Below are positions 54,891 through 64,000 of a stretch of DNA of 64,000 nt, one piece after another. Origin of the DNA: Staphylotrichum longicolle (Eukaryota; Ascomycota; Sordariomycetes; Sordariales; Chaetomiaceae). The stretch covers positions 15,029,243-15,093,242 of the forward strand of contig JAHCVI010000001.1 in NCBI GenBank assembly GCA_019096155.1. Reading direction: 5' to 3'. The stretch's first letter is position 1; each line of letters starts with the position of its first letter. A program made the translations under genes and the position numbers. The notes below the pieces were generated by a model. It searched no databases and had not been told where the DNA came from. It worked only from the letters and a program-made list of their open reading frames with translations.

Positions 54891-57888
54891 TTTCAAAGTG
54901 AGAGAAGGCTGCACAGAAGGTGGCAAGGCGAGGTTGGAGAAACGAAGAGCGGCCGGGCGCAGGGTATCTGACTGAAAGGATGAGAGGCTGTCGAGGAGTG
55001 CTTCTTGTGGGAGGAGAGATGGCTCTGGGACTGCGATCCTTCGCCTTCTTATACACATTCAGTGGGCATCAACTGACGTTCATTTTGGCTCTGCGATCAC
55101 CACATTTCTTAGCGTCTCGCAGGCCTGACCCTCAAACGGCTTGGCTTACAGCCCCTTGCTCAACTTCCGTATTCGTGACCAGGTAGAGGTATGTCCAAAA
55201 GGCAAGCCTCGGCTGATCTCTCGCGATAGACTACCCGGTTCATCTGCGGCTTGTTCCGTGTGCCTGTCAACTCCGCACTTGAGGTGTGATGCACTAGCTG
55301 CAGGGGAGCATCGTGGAGTGACTAGCCCCTGAAGCCCGCAAGCTGCTGGGGTCTGCCGGAGTGTAAGACGCCTCATCTGGGGAAGGTGATAGCTTCGGAG
55401 GTGTGGAGCAGCGCGCCATACCCAATGCAGCGGATCTTGCGGAAGACTTGGCGAGCGGAGAGAAATCCGAGACACTCAAAACAACCAGTCGAGGTCAGGC
55501 ACCATCAGGGATGCGACGCCGCCAAGACCAATGAGGCTCACCTTGCGGCTCTGGGCCGAGGCAGACTAGGAATAGATGAGAACAGATCAAGCTGAGATGA
55601 CGGGAAGATGATGGCTTATTTCGTGTGTTGCACAAAGGCTACACAGTCCGAGCTTAATCACACAAACGTCAAGTTCTCCTCGTCATCGCGACCTCGCAGA
55701 GGGCTCCTAAGAACAGTGAGATGACTGCATAATTACCAGGCAGGCACCCGAGTCGAGCACAAGACCGTTGGCTTGTTCTCTTTGGGTCAAATATTGTCAA
55801 GCCTAAAAGGGAACCGTTTCGTTACATTGACAGCCAGGTCGGCGAATTCGAGCGAACGACACTCCATCCCATGCCAGCCCTCGTGGCTGTTTCCCCACCT
55901 CCCCATGGGGTCGAAGGGATCGGCATCGAACCAAACCCTCCTGCATCTCGGTAGGGCCCGAATGACAAGTCGAGCTACCGCATTGGGCAAGAGGTCCGGT
56001 AGTTGGAGTATTGGCATTGCGGACTCAGCAGGCAAGCAACGGCGCACAGTGAACACCACCACCCGGCACGTACAGATTCCACGTATCATCAAGCTTTTAA
56101 GTGCCGTTCCCCGCATTCTGCTTGTTTCTTGGAGTTCCACCTTGGTGCAGGACAGCCTCGGCTCTTCAAGCCAAGCTGGTGAGGCCTTGCAAGGTGTCTC
56201 GTCTCGCTTCGAGAAAGCTCGCAAGCTCCCAGTCTCCGGCGATCTGCCAAGATGTAAGCTGGCGCCTTACCCCAACTTCCCCACAAACTCTCCGGAAACG
56301 ACAAGGGGTCAATGTGGGAGGAGCTGAGCAAGTGCCGCCGATGCCCCCACCTCGCAGCCCTATCCACCCCAGTCGCAAGTTTTTCCCAAAAGGGATATGC
56401 CGAATTCAACTTCCGTGCCCACTCAGCCAATCCGTCTGGTTTGTGATCCTCTTCAGGGGTTGGACGACGGTCTCGACCCTCAAGGCCAAGACCTAGATCT
56501 TGTTTCGAAGTGAATGCCAAATTCTTGGCTGGTCTAGCCAGGTAGGAGCACTGGGAGCTACTCACACAACAGTTCAGCATGGCAGAAGGCTAAGAAGAGG
56601 GCCACTGTTGATGCTTGTGGGGTGACTGTGGGATGATGATGCTGCGCATATCTCAAGACGCTCACACACTCCAGCAACAGACGATGCCCGCTTCTGATGG
56701 CTGAAACCATCAATTCAGCTTTGGGGCAGTTTCATCAGGTGCGGCTGAGCTTTATCCACCTCTGATTCGATTCGTGTGTTTGACTGGGGTTAGGAGGAGG
56801 CTTGGCTGTGGCGATGCCGACTTCGAATCGTCACCGCCATGTTGTCGTTCCTGTGATTCCTTGGGTAGTCTTCATTCGCTACTTTAGTGGTCCTGCCAGA
56901 GCACTCAGGTTTTGCGTCAATCCCCAATGCTACTATGTCTATCGGAGACCACCAGAATGAGTCAAGCTATAAACGACACTCGATCGAATCCTCCGACTCT
57001 CCAATCTGGGGGTAACCTGGAGCAGAAACAAGGGTAGCCAAAATGGGAGGTAGACCCCAAACTTGACTTTCCCGGGCTGAAGAGGAGATACTCCAATATG
57101 ACTTGATTTTGGAGAAGCGAGATTGGATGATGAAAGAGTCTGACTTGAAGGAGCAGGTGACATTGGTTCAAGGAAACGCATGGGCAAACCAGGCCGGTAC
57201 GGATACATGAGCACAAGGAGGTTTGTGCAAACCGTCAAACTTGAACACAGTCAGCCATGGGTGTCATGTTCACACGAATGCCTAGGTACCTACCCAGCTA
57301 CCGAGATGACCCAGCAGCAAAGTTGACATCCAATCTGAGCGTCTATGCCAAGGTAAACTCACCAGAAGCTTTCTCCCAAGTAAGACAGTGTTCAACGGAA
57401 TGACACCGGTTGCGGTGGTCCGTGATGTGGGGTGCCCGAGAGTCGGCGAACCAAACCAGGCCGCGGGGCCCGGCATTCGAGTACAGGGCGAGGTTGTGGG
57501 GTCTCGGTCTCGCACAACTGCCGAGTGGAAATTACCACCGTGCCGGTTGCATTGTTGGAGTTGAGGAGATGGGCGTGAACCTGGGCAAGCGGCTCCACTA
57601 TCTTCCACTCCAAGACCTCTCGGCGGACGATCCATGTCGATAAGAACAGACTGCTCATTTCAATGGACTGGGCGTTGATTGTGAAGAAGCAAAGAGAGCA
57701 CCAAGCCACTAGGGAACTTGGCTTCCGGTGTTGATTCTTGGTCTCCTCTTTGGGATGAACGGTTCTGTTTCTATTGGCACCTCACAAGATTGCACCATTG
57801 GAGGCTTGGTCTTGGTTTCTTGGCTCTAGACGACATGGAAACCTCTGCTACTTCAGTAATCCCGAAAGAGAAGTGAAGAGACCGCAGC
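54891..57888. other. Intergenic, 3 kb, no gene supported
   Basis: The minus frame 56224-55787 has a protein-like end (ALPRCRRVWFDADPFDPMG, then LNVTKRFPF-type VNVTKRFPFRLDNI) but no start context or family. The remainder shows only short frames. Confidence 0.4.
55046..55053 (-). promoter_or_regulatory. TATA-like element of the cutinase gene
   Basis: TATAAGAA on the minus strand, about 157 bp upstream of the ATG at 54890. Confidence 0.4.
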
Positions 57889-59936
57889 TCAGTGCGCAAA
57901 CCTGAAATCCAGTCTCCGGCTTCCCACCAGCTTCGTGTTTCTAGTGTAGTCCCTCCTTTCCTGCTCTGTCATGGCGTTCCAAATCTTGTCACGCCTCTTG
58001 TTCCGCCAGACGTAGTAGTATTTGGCAAACAGAAACGCGAAAATCACCAGGACGTTGACGGCAACCAGGTTCTGGTTGCCATTCTTGTACAAGGGCTTGT
58101 CGCTATCCACGTAGACATAGGCCGCCGTAATGCTCCCTGCTTGCACTGACATCTGTTGGGGAGAATGCCGTTAGCGTAGAACGTTGTGTGGGGCTGCGTG
58201 CTTGTCTTGAGACTTACATTATACAAAGCGGCAGAAACCGAACGGACACCGACGTTGTTTGAGTTTCGTGACGTCCAGCCAACAATAATGGCGTCTGTTA
58301 TAATCCAGGTTAGCGTCAGTGCCGGTGAAACTAGCCTTAAGGCCTGTAGGAGACACATACGGGCATATGGATAAGATGCCAACACGGTGACAAGGGCATA
58401 TGTTCCCCACTTGTCCACCACAACGCCGGGCCACCAACGGAGGGCGATGAGACAAGGCAAGGTCCAAAGCGGCTGTGACAGCGCAACGAGAGCACGTGAA
58501 TCCAACTTGTCCGCAATCCATGTCAGGATGAGCAGGTTGATGATGTGGAAGGCATTCTAACGCAGTGTCAGTAATCAGAAAATTCATCAGGCAAAGAGCG
58601 TTGAATCAACTCACATAGGGGATGGTCAACAAGTTGGTCGTAAAAGGGTCGAACCCGAGGCCTCTGAGAGTGAGAGTGATATACGTAACGGGCGGAGTCG
58701 AAGGAATGAACTCAATCAGGCCGATGGCGTAGAGAGGCCAGAGATCATAGTCCTTGAGGGCCTCCCACAGTCGCTTCGGAGTGATGGCCTGCCGGTTGTG
58801 CATGTCACCCTTGGAGGGATCGTCTCGCAAGACCCGGTTGACCACGATACCAACCTCACGGTCCGTGAACCAGCCGTTTGGCCGGAACCACGACTTGGTT
58901 TGGACGGCCGAGGCAGGCATGAAGAAGAAGCTGACAAGGCCCACGACAAGGGTGATCAGACCCTCGACAAGGAACAGCCAGCGCCAGCCACCCCATCCAT
59001 TCACACCGCGAAGGTGCAGGAGGGCAAAAGCAAGGAGTGACGTGGCGATTCCCGTCACAGAGAGCGAGGTCCAGAAGAAGCTCAGCCGGATGGGGAGCTC
59101 GCGGGAGGTATAGAAGTATGACAGCCAGAGGACGATGTCAGGAATGAATCCGCCCTGTATATAAGTCATGTCAGTGAAAGGAAAGGCGAATCAAAAAATT
59201 GCAGAACGAACCTCGAGAAGCCCCAGAAGGGCGCGTGTGCAGAGAAAGCTCGTTCGCCCCGTCAGGGCGCATTGCGAAATGGCGACAATGGACCAAAGCA
59301 CAATTTGCAGGGGAATCCATCGATCCGGCCCAATTTTCTTGGACACAAGCTGGGATGGAAGCTCGGCAATGAGGAAGGACAGCCGGAAGATACTGTTGCC
59401 GTAGTTGTAGTCTGGACTTGGAGTCAGTCTCCCACTTGTCATTCGAAGTGCATTGGGCATTCAAGTCCTACCATTGGTGTTGAGGCCCAGGTCGTCCAGC
59501 ATATTGTCCGAGACGGCTTGTGCAAGGTTACCGCGATCAACTTGGAGAGCGAAAAACATGACGCACTGAGCAGCAGTTTGCCGGTGTTAGTGGTGGTCCA
59601 ATCAACGCCTGGTTTGTAAATAACAAATTGACTTACAGCCCAGAGGCAGATGCGCCAGTCCAGCTTCCTGATAATCTTCTTTTCTTCCTCCTCGGTCCAC
59701 GTCAGGTTGGGGTCGAAGACGTGGCGGCACTCATACTGCGACTTCTCGTAGACCTCGCGCCAATGCTCGGCAACCACGGGGTCAGCGAATGGGTTCTTCT
59801 CGGTGGCGTATCCGCCTTCCTCGGAGCCTGAGAGCTCGCTGGAAGGCAGGACGAGATCCTCCTTGGTCTTGACGGGGCTGTCGGGTTCAACCACCGACGC
59901 GGTCTTGGCCTCAACGGCCGTGGCGTCTTTGGCCAT
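57889..59936 (-). CDS. MFS permease, anion:cation symporter family (Dal5/allantoate type)
   Basis: Seven exons were read; six GT-AG introns fall after ...CLWA, ...GLNTN, ...LLGLLE, ...LLTIPY, ...ASYPYA and ...SAALYN. The acidic cytosolic N-terminus (about 90 residues) leads to WTEEEEKKIIRKLDWRI and the first membrane span. The family signature VDRGNLAQAVSDNMLDDLGL follows, then NDYNYGNSIFRLSFLIAELP, the loop RALLGLLEGGFIPD, and WRWLFLVEGLITLVVGLVSF. The mid-chain linker FTDREVGIVVNRVLRDDPSK is typical of the ACS branch. GWTSRNSNNVGVRSVSAALYN is the conserved span-11 block. Members carry allantoate, nicotinate, pantothenate and other organic anions with protons; the substrate here is not deducible. 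Plasma membrane. Confidence 0.93.
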
Positions 59937-62900
59937 CACGCTGTCGAATTCGTTCAGGTACGAAGAAAGGAAGGGTAAATCGCCCGACTGAACTTAAAGT
60001 GCCGATCAGGCCAAAGCAAACCAGCAGTCTTCCTGCCTGTTGGCTTTCTGGGTGAAGTTCATTCGAAGACTCGAACACGCGGCGAGCGAAGGCATATTTA
60101 TCATTATCTCCAGAACTCTTGGCTTTCTCATGCGCCGCCCAGCAGGGAAGTTTGGACGTTGCCACATTCACTTCTTGGTGTCTTCACTGGGTCTCACAAA
60201 TCCCCAATGATCAGCCCGAATGGCGTGCTGCTCGCAGGTCTCCGGAATGACCAATTGCAACTCCATGATGGGAATAGAAGCAGCCTCTAATTGCCGGCAC
60301 TGCAACATGAAGTTGTCCCAAGGGCCTGGTGCGGCTGTTTGCACCCCGCGTTTCTAAGCAAACCCTCGGTGTCGTGTGGGGGTGTCGTGCCGTTCTCGGG
60401 TCTGTTGGGGCTAAGCCGGGGGGCCAACGGGCGCCACCGGGGAGGGGAGGGCGAGCCGGAGGCGGGAGCCGCATGCTGGGCCCTGCAGCGGCACTCGAAC
60501 CAAACAGGAGAAGACGCCGTTAGGTACGGAGATAAAGCTTACAGCCGGCGTCGACGAGGTTGGGAGTTGGTGTTTCGTGGCTCTTGCGCCAAGTGTCGCC
60601 ATATTACGCCATGCATGCACAACCGCCCGGTGCCAGCTGGGTGCGGAAATCTGGACAAAATCGAGAGGACGATCTTGACATCTCCGGGGTCTCGAAAGCA
60701 TGTACCAAGCTCCCTGCGACGATTCTATGCATCTTTGATAGTGCTAGCAACGAGACCGGAAGTGTTTCAATTCTTTCATCCCACGCGAAGCCCATCAAGC
60801 ACATGCCAAGCAGTCAGGGGAAGCGCTATTGATATACGTCGAGGAGCCTAAATCTAACATCATTCCGTCTAAAAATTCCTACGTGACTGTGGTCTCCATA
60901 CTGAACCTGGTCTGTACGCTACATTCCAAAAGGGAAAATACCAGAGAGAGGTGGCAACGTTGATGCACAAGGGCAGGAGACAGAGCTTTGGACTCCACCA
61001 CTGGGTAGTGAACCCGGGTCTCCAGCGATGTCGGCCTGGGTGGCAAGCTGGCTTCGTGACCACCACCCCCACGACGACTTAGAAAGTGTGGTTCTCAGCC
61101 AGTTTTGTAGCACAGTGGCGAGGACCAGGTCGTGTTGTCGTGCGAGTGGGCCCAGGTATCGGTTGATTAATCCAACTGAATCTCTCACTCTCCGGCCCAC
61201 TTTCTTTTTCAGTTTTTTTTGCAAACCCCTTCTCCCCTCATCCTCTCTCCTTGAACACAAGACGTTTCTTTTTTTTTCTCTCTCCCCTCTATCCTCCCGC
61301 TCTCTCTCTCCCTCCCTTCCTCTCTCCCTATCTTCCCCCCCGCTCTCACGACTCCTCTCGGTCTCTCTTTCTCTAGACCCTGAAGGCAGTGCTGGCTTGC
61401 AACTAGCGTTAAATCAAACTTGACTAGACTGGTCGACTCATTGTCAGGGAGAATGCGGGGTTGGGCTGTTAAGTAGGTAGTCATACTTGTATATGGGTGC
61501 TCTTCTTGGACGTATCTTGCTTCTATAACAAACAAGAACCCGGTTCGGTCAAGTTTATGCTGGATAGGACCAAAGTGGTACTGGGACTCTCTGGTAAATG
61601 AAAAATAAGTACCCCTCCAGTGACGAATCTTCCGCTCTTACCAGTCTTGGTTCGAGGAGGTGGTACGAGGTGTGTCTGCCGGATACAATGTTTTTGATGA
61701 AGGCCAGCCGTCCACATCAAATGCAAGGCATGCAAATGTCCCAATGCTACCAGGGTAAATGCTGGGGTTTGACTGAAAAAGCTCCAAGCTCTTTAAAACA
61801 AGCGACTGAATCGCTAGCATATGTGTTTCTAACTTGTTCTCGTGTCTACGCCCTGGCCCACAGGTGCTCGCCAGCTCTCTTGTGCTGTGCTATCTTCATC
61901 GCCCCCCTTGGTCTGTGAGCCATTGAATCGCCCCAAGAGCGGCTGAGCCGTCAACCAATGACCGAGCTGAGCTGTCCGCCTCGCCCTTCTTTGACGCTGC
62001 GTGATCTGCCTTGGCCGCATCATGCATTATGGTTAATCTTCAACAAATGGAAATCGGTGACTGGAACAAGGTTAGGTTGGGCTGACAAGCGAGGAGTCAA
62101 TGAGCAGTGGTCTCAACGACATGTCACTCCTGTATTGGCTGCCCTTGATAACTGACTCGACGACACCATCGTCGTTGATTCCGTGCCTGATACGAATTTC
62201 AAGTCGCAAGATTAGCAGGCGGTGTTTGATCATTTTGGAATGCCACGAGATGTGTGTGGGCGGGGATGGGGAGCGGAAGAAGAGGGTGGAGGAGGTGTTG
62301 TGGGCGAAGTCGCCGTGGAAGGTGGCTAGGTGGGTGAATCAGGCGGTGGGCAGCCTGGGCGGGGGAGCGAGGAGGAAAAGGGGAGAGGCGCAGGGGGTGA
62401 AGGTTGAGAAATTGGAGTTAGCCGAGCTCAGGGATTCTTATTTTTTTGTAGGAATGATTGTGAGGGAGCAGGACCTGGGCAGCTTGGTGGTGCCGCCAGA
62501 GGCGAAAAGCCAGCTGCTGGGGGCGAATCTGATCCCCATCTAAACCATCTGTTACATACCTACTCAACCTGACATGTATCGAATTGCTGAGAGGAAAAGG
62601 AGTTGTATTGACGATACCAAGTTCGTCTGGCTCAAGCTCACTTTTACAACATTCTCGCAACAAGCCTACCTAACATTGATGTGGTTTACTGAGGTACTCA
62701 GGTACCCTGGGCAAGCTTGTTTGTTCACAATGATTCCGGTCTAGTGTCGTGCAGTATCAACATCCTTGATATGGAATAAAAAAGTCTTTCGTGGGATTCG
62801 GCATGGCGCTCCGCTCGTTAATCCAACAATGATACGCCGATTCCCCCGCCTTTGCTGCCTGATTCAAACTTTGACCCAATGAAGAAAATCCTACCAACTC

Positions 62901-62974
62901 GGCTTCCCTGCGGCAGCCTCCTCGTCCGCCCGCTCTACAACTAATTGGCGTGCAAAATTCAACACTGGGGATCA
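59937..62974. other. Intergenic, 3 kb, with pyrimidine-rich tract
   Basis: A C/T-only stretch covers about 61255-61378. The plus frame 62100-62543 ends in a protein-like segment (LELAELRDSYFFVGMIV, PPEAKSQLLGANLIPI) without family or verified exons; it may be the last exon of an unread gene. Nothing else. Confidence 0.4.
61255..61378. repeat. CT-rich low-complexity tract
   Basis: About 120 nt almost purely pyrimidine on the plus strand (TTTCTCTCTCCCCTC... CTCTTTCTCTAG). Confidence 0.8.
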
Positions 62975-64000
62975 ATGCCAAAGCTGGCGCAGCAGTTGCA
63001 CGACCCGTTTCGCCCTTGTCTTCTGGGCCTCACCCCAGCCATTCGACAGCGCATATACCTGTATTTGGGCGTGGCGCGCTGGGATGGCATTCATACCGTC
63101 TTCGACCTGGACTACCCGACTGACCGAGTCGTTTTTCACGGTCTGTTGCTTTCTTGCCGAACCATCTACAACGAGGCATCGGCGCTGCTCTTTTCCGCCA
63201 ACCGATTCGTCATGCGTTACAGGCGCAATGGCATCAACCAGGCCGAGGGGTCGCTTCAAGCCCTGCGGAATCTCACGGCTCCGTCGCTTGCATCGTTGAC
63301 CCAGCTCAAAATTGTGCTCAACCAGGCCTCGTGCCATCACTGCAAGAGAACAGAGCGCTACGGTGACTGCTGCAACCACCTACAGGGCCCATTTGCTGAA
63401 CGCTTTGATCCCCCTGCCGAAGGTTGGTGTCGGAGGCTTCACACAACCAACCACGACAGCCCGCTTCAAAGCTCCCACCCTTCGGCCGCGCCGATGCTCG
63501 ATGAATGGCTCCGAACTGCACAGTACCTGTCTTCACCAATCAGCCCCAGAACCCTTGAGCTCTGCTTGGTATGCGACCTGGAACAGGGCGAGGCCGACCT
63601 CGCGACACAGGTTGTCGCACCACTCGCGTTGCTTCCGGAGCTAAAAGACTGCCATGTCCGGCTCTGCAGAGACCTCAATGATGAGCTGGCCCAAATCGCA
63701 CGGAACGCGGCGCTGCAAGCCTGCCACAAGATGCCTCCCAAACCCCGCTCACCATCCTCTCCGGCAGCCTCTCGCTTTCTCTGTCTTCCCAGGGAGCTAC
63801 GTCTCCACATCCTCGAATATACCGACCTTGTCACCCCGTGGAAGGAGGTCATGTGGAACAGAGTGCGGCGCGGCTATCAAGATACCGTCGGGAAATGTAC
63901 CACAGCATGGGGTATTGGATACGAGGGGGGGCTTCTGCGGTATTACGACTCCATCGGGTGTTTCTGCCGCCGTCGACACGCCGCCTTCTCGTCCAGCTGC
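62975..64000 (+). CDS. F-box-like hypothetical protein, 3' end outside the window
   Basis: ATG 62975 opens 342 codons with no stop up to the window end. It starts MPKLAQQLHDPFRPCLLGLT followed by PAIRQRIYLYLGVARWDG, the P-x2-R-x2-I-Y-x2-L arrangement of degenerate fungal F-box/F-box-like heads, then LLLSCRTIYNEASALLFSAN, the usual second helix-turn of such proteins. A Cys/His cluster CHHCKRTERYGDCCNH lies near 129-144. A second F-box-like head, FLCLPRELRLHILEYTDLV, appears near 269-287, which is typical of this large lineage-expanded fungal family. No intron was needed within the window. The role is presumed substrate recognition for SCF ligases, but unproven. Confidence 0.82.
   Translation, partial: MPKLAQQLHDPFRPCLLGLTPAIRQRIYLYLGVARWDGIHTVFDLDYPTDRVVFHGLLLSCRTIYNEASALLFSANRFVMRYRRNGINQAEGSLQALRNLTAPSLASLTQLKIVLNQASCHHCKRTERYGDCCNHLQGPFAERFDPPAEGWCRRLHTTNHDSPLQSSHPSAAPMLDEWLRTAQYLSSPISPRTLELCLVCDLEQGEADLATQVVAPLALLPELKDCHVRLCRDLNDELAQIARNAALQACHKMPPKPRSPSSPAASRFLCLPRELRLHILEYTDLVTPWKEVMWNRVRRGYQDTVGKCTTAWGIGYEGGLLRYYDSIGCFCRRRHAAFSSSC

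Overview
The window is nuclear DNA of a filamentous ascomycete. Short introns of about 50-115 nt with GTRNGY donors, frequent third-position C or G, two HET-domain genes and a plant-wall/saprobe enzyme set (GH81, GH49, cutinase, sulfatase, tyrosinase) point to a Sordariomycete, most likely Sordariales/Chaetomiaceae. The lineage is inferred from gene content and style, not from any search. No rRNA, tRNA, CRISPR array, transposase or reverse transcriptase was recognised.

Layout. 0-2.6 kb: the tail of a gene entering from the left and a low-complexity hypothetical gene (minus) with two in-frame TAG codons. 2.6-5.9 kb: a nine-exon secreted GH81 beta-1,3-glucanase with a C-terminal fascin-like domain (minus). 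8.3-8.8 kb: a small secreted protein. 10.1-10.7 kb: a long start-less open frame. 11.5-13.0 kb: a tyrosinase whose frame is broken twice. 14.1-15.9 kb: a GH49 dextranase without a visible signal peptide. 16.4-25.7 kb: two HET-domain genes flanking a 1130-residue acidic low-complexity protein. 25.8-29.2 kb: a mitochondrial DUF1992/DNAJC28-type protein and a GNAT acetyltransferase (both minus). 31.8-33.6 kb: a small secreted protein and a 58-residue Cys-rich peptide. 34.2-35.3 kb: an RTA1-type membrane protein (minus). 36.7-37.5 kb: a secreted spherulin-type cupin. 39.8-48.0 kb: four plus-strand genes, namely a Cys-cluster transcription factor, a TauD/TfdA dioxygenase, an APH-fold phosphotransferase (frame-broken) and an atypical protein kinase. 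48.6 kb: a six-Cys secreted protein. 51.1-54.9 kb: an arylsulfatase (plus) and a cutinase (minus), convergent. 57.9-59.9 kb: a Dal5-type MFS permease (minus). 63-64 kb: the 5' part of an F-box-like gene leaving the window on the right.

How the genes relate. Seven or eight products carry secretion signals or belong to secreted enzyme families, and they act on fungal wall or callose glucan, dextran, cutin, sulfate esters and phenols. Their spacing is loose, so they need not be co-regulated. The 39.8-48.0 kb group is the only compact co-directional set with a pathway-like mix (regulator, oxygenase, phosphotransferase), but no backbone synthase is present. Several genes (tyrosinase, APH-like, second HET, first gene) have interrupted frames. 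Whether these are true lesions or assembly errors is the main open question. Exon boundaries below were read by hand; where a phase check is stated, the exon lengths sum to whole codons.
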